Counted from the first letter of the stretch, positions 8,571-18,305 are shown. The stretch is DNA of 64,000 nt from UBA4660 sp034408895 (GCA_034408895.1 JAWXCI010000026.1:3127-67126); one strand, 5' to 3'. Notes: generated from the letters alone by a model not told the origin. Translations and numbers: made by a program.

Positions 8571-9038
8571 ATGCAAAAGACAATTATTTTTAAATCGCAG
8601 GCAGACAAATTTTCCAGTAGACTTTGGAAATTGTTTTCTTCTTACTTATTCTTTTATTCAAGCTTGTTTTTTCTACCCTTGCTTAATATTCATGGCAACA
8701 AAGTACTAATTGTTTTTTGGTGGATTTAACTATCATTGCTGTAATGTTTTTTGCGCACGGAAGTGGACCATAAGGACTGTGATTTTAGTGACTTTGACCG
8801 CTGACACGTTTGAAATAGAAACCGCAGAAAAGAACGTGCAGAAAAAATACAATATCCTTAAGGATAGCATTAAGACTATCTTAAAAGGAAAGGCTGTAGA
8901 CCAAGAGTACTTGTGCTGACATTCTTTGATAAAGACAATAAAATCGTGGACCTTTATTGAGGCGGTCGAAAAAAGGGCGAATATTTAATCGAAGAATTAG
9001 CTTTTAAAATACAGGAAAAAATAAAAGCCATCGCCTAA
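8571..9038 (+). pseudogene. Decayed membrane protein gene
   Basis: Reading from ATG 8571 gives MQKTIIFKSQADKF, SRLWKLFSSYLFFYSSLFFLP and on to a stop in FWWI. Related text resumes in other frames: EIETAEKNVQKKYNILKDSI (about 8813-8872), then TFFDKDNKIVDLY with an in-frame TGA at 8958-8960, and GGRKKGEYLIEELAFKIQEK up to TAA at 9036-9038. Together this looks like one protein of about 150 aa, with a two-helix N-terminus and a soluble C-terminus, broken by at least two frameshifts and one nonsense codon. Confidence 0.6.
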
Positions 9039-9120
9039 CCCGGGTTTTGTGTCAGGTGTGCTGACGTGCTTACATGCAGCTTTCTGTTCCGAGAAATGGG
9101 GATTCAGTGCTGGTAGATAG

Positions 9121-9315
9121 TTTAGTGCTTCGAAATCTCCAACTTCTTGTAGCCGTAAACCATTAATAAATCATGCCCAATACTTACAAACGAAATACAA
9201 TGATGCCACTGTTAAGGTGGATACCGATAAGCAGGAAATCCTTTTCATTTCAGCCGACAGTCTGAAGTTGAAAATGGCCGAGAGACATAGTATGGTTTAC
9301 CGCAGGGTGAAGTGA
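9121..9315 (+). pseudogene. Short C-terminal gene remnant
   Basis: The frame ending at TGA 9313-9315 reads KYNDATVKVDTDKQEILFIS and ADSLKLKMAERHSMVYRRVK, which is protein-like, charged and unlike a random frame. A TAG closes the frame at 9118-9120 and no plausible start is present. I read it as the tail of a lost gene. The family is unknown. Confidence 0.4.
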
Positions 9316-11553
9316 TTACCACGCCACCCATTTCTTCACCGCATCTCCCACCTTCACCACGTAAACCCCGCGGGGCAGTTCCGCGGTTTCAATGCGCATG
9401 GTTTTTCCAATGAATTTTTGTTCGTGAATTTTCTTGCCGGTGATGTCAAACATTTCCAGCGGTGAATTTTCATCTTGCATATTTAGTTGAACCACGAAAA
9501 AATCATGACCGGGATTGGGGTAAATCATAAAATGATCGGGTGTTGAAATTTCAGAAACTGAAACAAGGCTGTCGCTGGAGTAGAAAGAAACACCACCACC
9601 AATCTGCCCCAGGAACATATCCAGTTGATCATCGCCATTCATATCGGCAAGCCACACTGCACTGCGGTCGCCTTCATTTATGTTCTGGAAACTTTCCGTC
9701 ACCAGGTTGAAGTCGCCCAAAAAATTTCCTTCAATGTCGTTGTAGTGATTAATGATGCCCACTTCCGTTCCCACGAACAATTCAAGGTTGCCGTCATCAC
9801 TTGTAAAAAAATGCGGTACCGCGTAACCGTTTATGGGGAGGAAACTTGAGGCCAGCACATTTCCTATTGTGTCTTCCACCAACGTCCACTCCCATTGATC
9901 AGCAGTTCCGGTGTTTTCAAACAGGCGGATGTTGCCGTTGAATTCGCCACTCACTAAATCAAGAAGTCCATCACCGGTCACATCAAATAGTTGGGGAGTG
10001 GCGTTTTGGCCCGCATCAATTCCCACATCGTTGTTGTCTGTCATGGGCGATTCTTCCAATTCGAACACACACGTATTTCCTGCACCTGCCGTGTTGCGGA
10101 AAAAATGAATAAAGCCATCCTGCACACCCAGGGCCAGGTCCAAATCATCATCATTATCCACATCGCCAAATGTCGGATACACACTCTCCCAAAGGTGCGA
10201 TGGAATGTCGAGGTAGTTGTCGTTCACTAATTCAAATGCTGGTTGCGTAGCGGTTCCTGTGTTGTGGAAGAGCCAGAGTTTGGAAGTGAGTTCATCGGTT
10301 TCCGAATAGTATTTGCGATTGGCGATAACAAGATCATTCAATCCATCAGCATCATAATCGAACACAACGGGATAAGCACACGTGCCGAGTTCAATCATCC
10401 CGTTTTGCAGAAAATCATTTTGCACAAATTCAAAATCCGGCAAGTCATTTTGGTCATCATTGGTGTAGAGCCAAAGGCTTTTTTTATCCACGGATTCGCT
10501 CGTGTAATCATTGCACCCTATGGTGAGGTCTTTTATTCCATCTCCATCAAGGTCTTCGTAAAATCCTGCGGGGAAAATGTTTATGTCAACAGGTATGGTG
10601 GATTGAAATGGTTCGGGAAAATCAAGGGTACAAACCGTGGCGCTGTCCAGGTCATCCATACTATTTTCCATTTGAAGTGAAATCATATTGGATTCAGAAA
10701 CATCACTCAGTATGGCATCTTTAATTCCGTTTTGGTCCAGATCAATATGCAAAAGCGTTCCGCCCGTGTGCCGAAGTGGTTCGCTGGTGCTGCGGGGGTC
10801 TATCACGTTGAAATCACATTCAAATTCATCTCCTTTGTAAACGTCAAAACTCTCCGTACTTTCATTAAACATTCCCCAGCACCTGTTCACACACTGCCAT
10901 GCCAGCGAATCGCAATCGCCAATCTCCACAGCGAAATTTTTGTAGTAATAAACCCCAACCGATGTTTCGGTGAATGAAAAAACTTCCAGGTCGCCATCAC
11001 CGTCAAAATCCACAATGCTTGGAACATCAGAACTAATAGTGTAGAGTGGTGCGGTGAAGGGATTCCCGAAATCGTACTCCGCGGTGGGTTGTGCAGCTTT
11101 TAAAATGAAAGCTATACCATCTTCTTCGGTCGAAACGTTTTCGTAAACCCTAAAGTAACTGCTGTGGCTGGTAAAAATATCTTTCAATCCATCGCAGTTG
11201 TAATCGCGAAGCAGTGTCCAGTTCTTCAAGCTGTCGGGAAAGTTGTGGTTGTATTCGTAGGTGTGCTTGTAACTTATTTCGCCAGGCTCACTGCCCGTGT
11301 TCAGGAAAGTGAGAATGCGGTTGCCTATTCTGTCAAAAAGGAAAATATCTTCCCTGCCATCGAAGTTCAAATCAATAGTTGAAAGTTGAACACTGTTGAA
11401 CCCGCCAGCCCAGGGATTTGGAAGGATGTAACCATCCACCTCCACCGGAATGTCCGATGAGCGCAGCAGGTCAGTTTGTGCTGATAAACAGAATGCGGAA
11501 AGGAGGGTGGCGCCACTAATGGAAAGCCGTATGAATAGAATCACATTTTTCAT
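9316..11553 (-). CDS. FG-GAP/VCBS repeat T9SS type A protein
   Basis: 745-aa secreted protein with a signal peptide (MKNVILFIRLSISGATLLSA, cleavage after about residue 26). The body contains many FG-GAP/VCBS-like repeats with calcium-binding Asp loops: DLNFDGREDIFLFD, DYNCDGLKDIF, DFDGDGDLEVF, DLDQNGIKDAI, DYDADGLNDLVIANR, DVDNDDDLDLALG, DVTGDGLLDLVSG and DMNGDDQLDMFLG. These fold as an integrin-alpha-like beta-propeller and usually bind protein or glycan partners. The last 75 residues are a type A sorting domain (FMIYPNPGHDFFVV ... LPRGVYVVKV). It is a surface or secreted adhesin-like protein; ligand unknown. Confidence 0.86.
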   Translation of the reverse strand: MKNVILFIRLSISGATLLSAFCLSAQTDLLRSSDIPVEVDGYILPNPWAGGFNSVQLSTIDLNFDGREDIFLFDRIGNRILTFLNTGSEPGEISYKHTYEYNHNFPDSLKNWTLLRDYNCDGLKDIFTSHSSYFRVYENVSTEEDGIAFILKAAQPTAEYDFGNPFTAPLYTISSDVPSIVDFDGDGDLEVFSFTETSVGVYYYKNFAVEIGDCDSLAWQCVNRCWGMFNESTESFDVYKGDEFECDFNVIDPRSTSEPLRHTGGTLLHIDLDQNGIKDAILSDVSESNMISLQMENSMDDLDSATVCTLDFPEPFQSTIPVDINIFPAGFYEDLDGDGIKDLTIGCNDYTSESVDKKSLWLYTNDDQNDLPDFEFVQNDFLQNGMIELGTCAYPVVFDYDADGLNDLVIANRKYYSETDELTSKLWLFHNTGTATQPAFELVNDNYLDIPSHLWESVYPTFGDVDNDDDLDLALGVQDGFIHFFRNTAGAGNTCVFELEESPMTDNNDVGIDAGQNATPQLFDVTGDGLLDLVSGEFNGNIRLFENTGTADQWEWTLVEDTIGNVLASSFLPINGYAVPHFFTSDDGNLELFVGTEVGIINHYNDIEGNFLGDFNLVTESFQNINEGDRSAVWLADMNGDDQLDMFLGQIGGGVSFYSSDSLVSVSEISTPDHFMIYPNPGHDFFVVQLNMQDENSPLEMFDITGKKIHEQKFIGKTMRIETAELPRGVYVVKVGDAVKKWVAW

Positions 11554-11701
11554 TTCTTTTTATTTTCTTTGGTTCGCAATACAACGAAGGCCGGTTACCA
11601 CCTCATGGCAGTAAAATTATATGGTTGCAAAATAATCCTCACCCCATCCAGTTAACCCTCAAAGCCCGCATCTTCACCGCGGAAAAAATTTGATACCCAA
11701 T

Positions 11702-12220
11702 ATGCCAAGTACTGCCAACCTCGCCATGTTAGCCATCATTCTGCTTATCCTCATTGCTGCCACTTACCTGCTTTTTGAACGTTGGGCCAAATTCAAGGAC
11801 CGGGAATGGATGTTTCAACTGAAGTCGGAAAACAACAAGGCTATGGCTCCCCTTCGCATCAGCGCGTGCGAACGATTGGTGGTGATGCTCGAACGCATTA
11901 CGCCTACCAGCATTGTGATGAGGCACAACAATGCCTCTACCTCAGGCATGTTGCAACTGGAGCTGGTGCGCGCCATTCGCGAGGAATTTGAACACAATGT
12001 TTCGTTGCAGATGTATGTTTCGCTATACACCTGGGAAAAGATAAAACGTGCAAAGGATGATACAGTGGATCTTGTGAAAGTCGCTTTCACCAAAGTGCGG
12101 CCCGAAGCACCGGCTATGGATTTAAGCCGCGAAATTTTTAAACTGGAAGCTGCCGTTGGAAACGCATCAATAAAAGATGCAGTGGGCGCAATACGCGGTG
12201 AAATTGAAAGGCATTTCTGA
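11702..12220 (+). CDS. Conserved small membrane-anchored protein of Bacteroidota
   Basis: 172-aa protein with one N-terminal transmembrane helix (about residues 6-25, LAMLAIILLILIAATYLLF), then a soluble, mostly helical domain containing MAPLRISACERLVVMLERI and TPTSIVMRHNNASTSGML. I chose ATG 11702 over the upstream TTG at 11690. I recall the APLRxxAxERLxxxLERIxPxSL stretch as a hallmark of an uncharacterised protein common in this phylum, but cannot name a domain. It is alone on the plus strand, convergent with the FAS1 lipoprotein gene. Confidence 0.7.
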   Translation: MPSTANLAMLAIILLILIAATYLLFERWAKFKDREWMFQLKSENNKAMAPLRISACERLVVMLERITPTSIVMRHNNASTSGMLQLELVRAIREEFEHNVSLQMYVSLYTWEKIKRAKDDTVDLVKVAFTKVRPEAPAMDLSREIFKLEAAVGNASIKDAVGAIRGEIERHF

Positions 12221-12253
12221 TCCGCTGCAACAAAATTTTTTTTGAAAGCGAAA

Positions 12254-12883
12254 TTATTTTTTTCCCTTCTGGCTCTTCAAAAGTTTTTCAAGTTTATCGA
12301 AAGGCAGCGCAATAGGTTCATCCATGGAGATTACATTTCCTATGTCGGTATTGAACTCGACTCCTGAGTAACGTTTGCCATCAATGGTCAGGGTTTTTTC
12401 ATCCACCGGAATTTTTTTACCGGTAATGGTTTCCACTTCCGTCAGGTTGGTCATCTTGTAAATGCTGAAGGGAGCTTTTATGATATGACGACTAATAAAC
12501 TCATCCAGCAACTTTTTGTTTTCAGGCATACGCAATGTTCCTAAGACCGAAACTTCGTAAGTGGAAAGCGATTGGTTGGTGGGTGCAAGCAACACCCAAT
12601 CCTGATTGTGCAAATCTTTCAAATAAGAAGAATTGAGGACAAACGCACCGAACTTGGAATACTCCGGTGTGGTGGTTACGAATTTGAACGGGCTCATCAT
12701 GTTATTGCTCTTGTTCAATACCGGATTGTTAGCTCTTACGGAATCCTCGTGAGCTTTTGGATTGAAAACTTTTTGTGCTGTGGAGTCAGTGGCAGCAGTT
12801 CCGGCATCTGCCGGTTTGTCGTTGGCGCAGGAGAAGAGGAAGGGAAGTGCCAGTAGGATAAGTGACAATCGCATGTTGTGCAT
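12254..12883 (-). CDS. Fasciclin (FAS1)-domain lipoprotein
   Basis: 209-aa lipoprotein: signal MHNMRLSLILLALPFLFSC with the lipobox cysteine at residue 19 (the start could equally be the second Met at 12874). After a T/A-rich linker, residues about 60-200 form a FAS1-like domain. The motif WVLLAPTNQSLS corresponds to the 'FAPTNEAF' box; LLDEFISRHIIKAP to the conserved His box; and a 'V...TLTIDG...GNVISMDEPI' ending matches the fold. FAS1 domains mediate adhesion or low-affinity binding. It is divergent from pckA with about 130 nt between the starts. Confidence 0.72.
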   Translation of the reverse strand: MHNMRLSLILLALPFLFSCANDKPADAGTAATDSTAQKVFNPKAHEDSVRANNPVLNKSNNMMSPFKFVTTTPEYSKFGAFVLNSSYLKDLHNQDWVLLAPTNQSLSTYEVSVLGTLRMPENKKLLDEFISRHIIKAPFSIYKMTNLTEVETITGKKIPVDEKTLTIDGKRYSGVEFNTDIGNVISMDEPIALPFDKLEKLLKSQKGKK

Positions 12884-13013
12884 TTGGATTTTTTTTGGGT
12901 GCCGAAAATAATTCTTTCGGAAAATGGAAAGTGTGAGGGCAACAATCCGTTTTTGGCGATCGGTTTAACTTCGCCCGCTCGAATTCAATGATTGTCTAAC
13001 GAATAAAATTGCA

Positions 13014-14630
13014 ATGAATCATTTTGGAAAAAAACCTGAAGGAACCAACCTGGATTATTTGGGACTTAAAGATGTAGGGGCTGCGTACTGGAACCTCAGC
13101 CCAGCGGAACTGGTGGAAGAAACCATAATGCTTGGCCAGGGTATGCTCACCACCTCCGGAGCACTGGCAATAGACACAGGAGAATTCACCGGACGTTCGC
13201 CCAAAGACAAATTCATGGTGGCAGATGAGACCACCGAAAAAAGTGTGTGGTGGGGAGGATCATTCAATATCCCTTTCGACCCTGAAAAATTTGACAAACT
13301 CTACAACCGAATGCAGGCGTACCTCACCGGTCGTGAAGTTTATGTACGTGACGTTTTTGCATGTGCTGATCCCCGTTACCGCCTCAGTGTGCGTGTGGTG
13401 ACGGAGTACCCGTGGAGCAACCTGTTTGCCTGCAACATGTTTATACGCCCTACTGATGAAGAGGTGATGGCCTTCTCACCGGAGTGGAACGTGGTGTGTG
13501 TACCGGGCTTCCTTGCCAACGCTGAAACCGATGGCACACGCCAACACAATTTCGCCATTATCAATTTCAAAAGGAAAATGGCGATTATTGGCGGCAGCGG
13601 TTATACCGGTGAAATCAAGAAAGGAATTTTCACTGTGCTCAACTATTTACTGCCCCACGAAAAAAATGTGCTGAGCATGCATTGTTCTGCCAACGTGGGC
13701 GCGCAGGGCGACACTGCTGTCTTCTTTGGATTGAGCGGAACGGGAAAAACCACCCTTTCATCTGACCCGGACAGGAAACTGATTGGCGATGATGAACATG
13801 GCTGGGCCGACAACACGGTGTTCAATTTTGAAGGAGGATGTTATGCCAAGTGCATTGACCTTAACCGCGAAAATGAACCACAGATTTATGATGCCATAAA
13901 GTTTGGTGCCATTCTGGAGAACATAGGTTTCCAGAATGATGGTGTAACACCTGACTACACTGATTCTCACAAAACAGAAAACACCCGCGTTAGTTATCCG
14001 CTCTCGCACATTGACAACATCATGGAGCCATCTGTTGGTGGCATCCCTAAGAATATCTTCTTCCTCACCTGCGATGCATTTGGTGTATTACCTCCCATTT
14101 CGAAACTCTCGAAAGGCCAGGCCATGTATCAGTTCATCAGTGGATACACTGCAAAAGTTGCGGGAACCGAAGAAGGAGTTACAGAACCAACCACAACTTT
14201 CAGTGCATGTTTCGGTGCACCCTTTCTTCCGCTGCATCCTACAAAGTATGCCGAGATGTTGGGCAAGAAACTGACAGAAAGCGGTGCAAAGGTTTGGCTC
14301 ATCAACACCGGCTGGAGTGGAGGACCGCATGGTGTGGGTGAAAGAATAAAACTGAAATTCACCCGCGCCATGATTACCGCTGCGCTGGAAGGAAAACTAG
14401 ACCATGAGAATTACGAAACCCACGAAGTATTTGGTCTCGCCATGCCCCGATCATGCCCCGAGGTTCCTGCTGAATTGCTCAACCCACGAAACACGTGGAG
14501 CGACAAAACAGCGTACGATGTAAAGGCAAGTGAACTTGCAGAAAAGTTTGTAAAGAATTTTGAGAAATTCTGCGACTTTGCCAATGAAGAAATTTTGGCA
14601 GCGGCCCCTACGGTGATGACTAAGGTGTGA
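13014..14630 (+). CDS. pckA: Phosphoenolpyruvate carboxykinase (ATP)
   Basis: Cytoplasmic enzyme that converts oxaloacetate and ATP to PEP, CO2 and ADP, the first committed step of gluconeogenesis. The 538-aa product has the normal length. The P-loop kinase-1a motif GLSGTGKTTLSSDP lies at residues 239-252, the kinase-2 metal site LIGDDEHGW at 257-264, the substrate-binding FTGRSPKDKF at 58-67, and the PEPCK signature region around NVGAQGDTAVFFG. Together with the GAPDH gene at 43 kb it points to growth on amino or organic acids and other non-sugar carbon. A TAACTTCG element about 50 nt upstream may be the -7 box, but no good -33 is seen. Confidence 0.97.
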   Translation: MNHFGKKPEGTNLDYLGLKDVGAAYWNLSPAELVEETIMLGQGMLTTSGALAIDTGEFTGRSPKDKFMVADETTEKSVWWGGSFNIPFDPEKFDKLYNRMQAYLTGREVYVRDVFACADPRYRLSVRVVTEYPWSNLFACNMFIRPTDEEVMAFSPEWNVVCVPGFLANAETDGTRQHNFAIINFKRKMAIIGGSGYTGEIKKGIFTVLNYLLPHEKNVLSMHCSANVGAQGDTAVFFGLSGTGKTTLSSDPDRKLIGDDEHGWADNTVFNFEGGCYAKCIDLNRENEPQIYDAIKFGAILENIGFQNDGVTPDYTDSHKTENTRVSYPLSHIDNIMEPSVGGIPKNIFFLTCDAFGVLPPISKLSKGQAMYQFISGYTAKVAGTEEGVTEPTTTFSACFGAPFLPLHPTKYAEMLGKKLTESGAKVWLINTGWSGGPHGVGERIKLKFTRAMITAALEGKLDHENYETHEVFGLAMPRSCPEVPAELLNPRNTWSDKTAYDVKASELAEKFVKNFEKFCDFANEEILAAAPTVMTKV

Positions 14631-14734
14631 AGAAAATGACTGTCGCTATTTACTTCAGAGTGGGATTGTCGTCAGCAAGAACTATGAATTTACCTGGTGT
14701 AATTAATTCCAACGAACCGCATAAAATCAAAACC

Positions 14735-15517
14735 ATGAATACATTATTGAAATCCACATTCATCATTGCACTGTCGTTGTTTGTAAAAACGGCAAGCGTT
14801 CAATGCCACTTTGTTCCTTCCACATCAACCACATTGGACACTGTGAATTATACTTTCAACGGAAGCGGCTTTGCCAGTTACGGCTGCGCACCCATTGACC
14901 CCACTTTTTGGATATATGATGGCGGCATTTGGGCAACCGCCACTTTCATAAATCCGCAATTCCATCCCTCAATTCGTGTATGGGGAATGAATGATGACGA
15001 TGTGGCATCGGTGCAGGTAAATGGTGCGGCTTATCCACTCAATGCGCTTTCTGCCTCCTACAATGAAAAAGTAGTGTGCGGACTGTCCCCCGGTCCTGAC
15101 GGAATCGTTTTCAATCTTGAAGGAAATATAGTGGGTGCTAACGATAATGCGGAGGGAAACTATTCTTACCAGGACATTACCCTCCATCAGGAAAATGTCA
15201 CGAGCATCACTATAAGCGGGATTAGTGGAGCGGGCTGGGGCTTTGCAGGTGTCTCGGTGGAATGTATTCTCTCTACAGATTCCTTTTCACCTACGGAATT
15301 CAAGTTGTTTCCTAATCCCACTTCGGAATTTATTTTTATCCAGGGTGATATTCCCGCTGGTTCGGAATTGATAATTTTGAATGAGCTGGGTACAATGATA
15401 GAAAGAAGAAAGTGGACATCCAGTGCCATTGATATTTCAAATCTTCCGCAAGGTGTCTATTTAATTTCTGTTGGATCAGCAAATCAATGGGTAAGAAACA
15501 GGGTGGTGAAAATCTAG
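14735..15517 (+). CDS. Secreted T9SS type A protein of unknown function
   Basis: 260-aa protein starting at MNTLLKSTFIIALSLFV (14735), the first Met that gives a signal peptide; the open frame extends upstream to 14627 but overlaps pckA. The middle (residues about 25-180) is a beta-rich domain with no family I recognise (STSTTLDTVNYTFNGSGF ... SITISGISGAGWGFAGVSVEC). The last 75 residues are a type A sorting domain (FKLFPNPTSEFIFI ... LPQGVYLISV). Its stop overlaps the convergent glycosyltransferase gene by 4 nt. Confidence 0.78.
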   Translation: MNTLLKSTFIIALSLFVKTASVQCHFVPSTSTTLDTVNYTFNGSGFASYGCAPIDPTFWIYDGGIWATATFINPQFHPSIRVWGMNDDDVASVQVNGAAYPLNALSASYNEKVVCGLSPGPDGIVFNLEGNIVGANDNAEGNYSYQDITLHQENVTSITISGISGAGWGFAGVSVECILSTDSFSPTEFKLFPNPTSEFIFIQGDIPAGSELIILNELGTMIERRKWTSSAIDISNLPQGVYLISVGSANQWVRNRVVKI

Positions 15518-16800
15518 TCGTTCTCTTCTGCTTTCGAAAATCCAGCATCCACTTTAAGGTATCGTGAAAACACAAAAGCAATCCAGAGCAGGAGGATTGG
15601 AATAGCTACGTAAAGAAACCGTGCGTAAGAAGATATCATGCTTGTTCCGCCAAGGTAAACTGCCATGGTAAAAACGAGGAACAAAATTTCAATCGGAATT
15701 TTCCGGATGAATTTCAAGCTGATGATGAGAGCAAGCATCATGAACACAAGAAGGAACATGTTCGGGATAAGGAAATAGAAAATGCCATTGGAAGGTTCGA
15801 TGTAAGAAAGGGGATAACTGAAAAACATTCGGCCAACGTTAGCCACCCAGTTGTACACATATTTTTTCTTGTTCTGTTTTATGTTTTCAATGGCCTTTCG
15901 CTTCAGCTCTTTGTCGCGTTCAACAGGGCTCAGCCCCATGATGGAATGGATATACTCTCCATGATGTTCCTTCAGCTTCGGGTGTTCATTGAGGTTAAAT
16001 GCATGCCAGTCGCCCAGTTCATCCGGATGAGGCGAACTCATCCAATACATCAGCATGCTCCCGCTGTTACCCCAATAGTAAACCTGTCCGGTGAGCGAAT
16101 AAGTGTAGAACAAATAAGGAGAACACAATCCGATGGAAAGGGCAGTGATGATGAGATAAGGTTTCAGTTGCTGCCTCAACTGTTTTACAACAGATAGTAG
16201 AAGTGCAACAAGCAACATCACGATAATCACATAACCGAAAATCACTTTGGTAAGTGTAAGGGCGGCAAGGCTCAAGGTAGCCATGAAGATATTTCGAGAA
16301 AAGTTTCCTCTTCGTTGTTCTCTTGCCACCTTGCAGATGTAGAACATAAAGACAGATGTGAAAAAAAATGCCAGGGCTTCCGTCATGAGGAAAGGAACTG
16401 AATCCATGAAATTCGGATAGTACAATCCCAGCAACACGGTGAGGCAGAAAGATTTCTTTTCGCTCAAGTAAAATGCAAGTGTCTTGCAAAACAGGATGAG
16501 TGAGAAGTAGAGTAGGAGGGCATTGAGAAGTTTCGGAACTATCAGAGGAGTGTCCAGCCACCGGAAGGGCATCAGCACTATGGGATAGCCCGGACCATTC
16601 CAAAGAAAAGTATTGTTCTCAAATGCGTAGAAACCGTTGAGAAGATTTTCAGCGTATTGCCAGTAGCGGGGTTCATCACCCACCATTGTAGCATTGTTTG
16701 AAAAAACCAGGCAAACGACAATGTAAAGAATCAGGAACGGAAGAAGTTTTACATACAGGTTGAATACATGACCTTTCGTGTATTTCTGGAAAAAATTCAT
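15514..16800 (-). CDS. GT-C family membrane glycosyltransferase (ArnT/PMT-like)
   Basis: 428-aa polytopic inner-membrane protein with about 10 hydrophobic helices, starting at MNFFQKYTKG (16800). The first periplasmic loop contains DEPRYWQYAENLLNGFY, the position and type of the catalytic Asp-Glu in GT39/GT83 enzymes, which transfer a sugar from a polyprenyl-phosphate donor onto lipid A or proteins. It is the last gene of an operon with a DPM1-like GT2 (which would make the polyprenyl-P-sugar donor) and a methyltransferase. The operon context supports a role in glycosylating an envelope lipid or secreted proteins. The acceptor is unknown. Confidence 0.75.
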   Translation of the reverse strand: MNFFQKYTKGHVFNLYVKLLPFLILYIVVCLVFSNNATMVGDEPRYWQYAENLLNGFYAFENNTFLWNGPGYPIVLMPFRWLDTPLIVPKLLNALLLYFSLILFCKTLAFYLSEKKSFCLTVLLGLYYPNFMDSVPFLMTEALAFFFTSVFMFYICKVAREQRRGNFSRNIFMATLSLAALTLTKVIFGYVIIVMLLVALLLSVVKQLRQQLKPYLIITALSIGLCSPYLFYTYSLTGQVYYWGNSGSMLMYWMSSPHPDELGDWHAFNLNEHPKLKEHHGEYIHSIMGLSPVERDKELKRKAIENIKQNKKKYVYNWVANVGRMFFSYPLSYIEPSNGIFYFLIPNMFLLVFMMLALIISLKFIRKIPIEILFLVFTMAVYLGGTSMISSYARFLYVAIPILLLWIAFVFSRYLKVDAGFSKAEEND

Positions 16801-16834
16801 GCCCTGTATCGCTTTCAATCGGTTGCCTGATTAT

Positions 16835-17569
16835 TCACTTCTTCATTCCAACCTGCACAACTGAAAGGCCAATGCGGTTGAACAGAACTTTGTCAACGAC
16901 CTTGAAAGTCGGTACCAGTTTGTTGTAGAATGAAAGTTGTCCTTCCGGAATGGTTTTCTTCTTCAAAAGGGAACCGGAAACAAACCAACCTGCAATGCCC
17001 GCTGCATTAAAATACTTTGAGTGTATCACTTCGAAGTGTTGCTCCAGTTTTTTGCGCAAGGTCTTTTGTGTGTAGCGCCTGTAGTGTTCCAGTTCCTTGT
17101 CGAAACCATTGTACAACGTTTGGTAGGCGGGTACAAGAATGATGAGCTTTCCTCTTGTCTTTAAAAGTTTGTAAGCGTTAAGAATGGCGAGACTGTCGTC
17201 CTGAATATGCTCCACCACGTTGATGGCAAAGACCGAATCGAACGAATTGAGCAGAGATGAAAACTTGTTTTCAAAATCACCATCCGTAAGGTTTATGTTT
17301 TTTATGCCAAGAACATTCGTATTGCCGGCAAATTTTTCGCGAAGTATTTCGCAATAACTATCTCTGATGTCGGACAGCATGATGGTAGCACCTGCATTAA
17401 TAAAGCACTGTGAGATATTGCCGATTCCACTTCCTATTTCAAGAATTTTTCCAGAGCAGTGGGGGGCGATGGTATCGTAAATCCACCGGTTCAGTTTGTC
17501 GGCCGAGGCGATGACATCGAGTGTATCGTGCCCTGGCTTGTCAATGGGATTATGTTCGAATTCAGGCAT
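16835..17569 (-). CDS. Class I SAM-dependent methyltransferase
   Basis: 244-aa soluble protein. SAM-binding motif I is ILEIGSGIGNISQ (residues 42-54). The acidic residue of motif II is in MLSDIRD, and motif IV is SVFAINVVEHIQDD (about 120-133), the ubiE/COQ5-like pattern. The tail carries an arginine-rich stretch (HYRRYTQKTLRKKLEQ), frequent in methyltransferases placed next to polyprenyl-linked GT2 genes. It starts 4 nt after the GT2 stop and precedes the GT-C gene by 34 nt, so it is part of one operon. The substrate is probably a sugar or lipid intermediate of that pathway; this is inference. Confidence 0.82.
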   Translation of the reverse strand: MPEFEHNPIDKPGHDTLDVIASADKLNRWIYDTIAPHCSGKILEIGSGIGNISQCFINAGATIMLSDIRDSYCEILREKFAGNTNVLGIKNINLTDGDFENKFSSLLNSFDSVFAINVVEHIQDDSLAILNAYKLLKTRGKLIILVPAYQTLYNGFDKELEHYRRYTQKTLRKKLEQHFEVIHSKYFNAAGIAGWFVSGSLLKKKTIPEGQLSFYNKLVPTFKVVDKVLFNRIGLSVVQVGMKK

Positions 17570-17573
17570 TCTG

Positions 17574-18305
17574 TCAGCGGCTTATGTTGTATTTGAGAAT
17601 GCACCAGATAGCCCGGAAGGCATCTTTCCATCCTATCTTTTTTCCCTCGGCATAGGTTCTTCCATAATAGGAAATTCCAACTTCAAAAATCCTTATGTCT
17701 TTGATCTTCGAAATTTTAGCCGTGACCTCCGGTTCGAATCCGAAACGTTTTTCCTTCAACTCAATTTGCTGGATGATGGGCGTGCGAAAAAGTTTGTAAC
17801 AAGTTTCCATATCGCTCAGGTTGAGGTTCGAAAACATGTTGGAAAAAAACGTGAGGAATTTGTTGCCGATGGTATGCCAGAAGAACAATACCCTGTGCGG
17901 ATTTCCTCCTATGAAACGCGAGCCGTACACCACATCGGCATGGCCTTGAACCACAGGTTTGAGCAACACATTGTACTCCTGCGGATCGTATTCAAGATCG
18001 GCATCCTGGATAATGAGGTAGTCGCCTGTGGCCTTTGCAATGCCTGTGTGCAGCGCTGCACCCTTGCCCTTGTTCACTTCATGTTGGTGGTATTGGATGT
18101 TGAGATGCGTATTGGCTGCCATATACTTTCTGATGGCTTCATCGGTATCGTCCTTCGAAAAATCATTTACGATGATAATCTCTTTGGCAATACTGTTTAT
18201 GAGTTCCACCTCCTTCAGTTTATCCAGAATACGGTGTATAGTCTTCCCTTCGTTGTACGCGGGAATGACAATGGATAATAGGTGTGGCTGTTGTAAAACT
18301 TCCAT
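17574..18305 (-). CDS. GT2 glycosyltransferase, DPM1-like (polyprenyl-phosphate glycosyltransferase)
   Basis: 243-aa GT-A enzyme. SIVIPAYNEGKTI (residues 11-23) is the nucleotide-sugar binding start, IVNDFSKDDT the second conserved box, and DAD at 101-103 the metal-binding motif. GYGSR-like YGSRFIGG and a PEVTAKISK stretch follow, as in dolichyl/undecaprenyl-phosphate mannose or glucose synthases. No C-terminal membrane helices are present, so it resembles the short, membrane-associated form. First gene of the operon with the methyltransferase and GT-C transferase; it would supply the lipid-linked sugar that the GT-C enzyme uses. Confidence 0.88.
   Translation of the reverse strand: MEVLQQPHLLSIVIPAYNEGKTIHRILDKLKEVELINSIAKEIIIVNDFSKDDTDEAIRKYMAANTHLNIQYHQHEVNKGKGAALHTGIAKATGDYLIIQDADLEYDPQEYNVLLKPVVQGHADVVYGSRFIGGNPHRVLFFWHTIGNKFLTFFSNMFSNLNLSDMETCYKLFRTPIIQQIELKEKRFGFEPEVTAKISKIKDIRIFEVGISYYGRTYAEGKKIGWKDAFRAIWCILKYNISR

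Noticed and set aside
9031..9100. Integron attC-like site suggested by GCCTAAC near 9033
   Set aside because: I could not find the matching complementary end or an integrase gene; the heptamer alone is not evidence.
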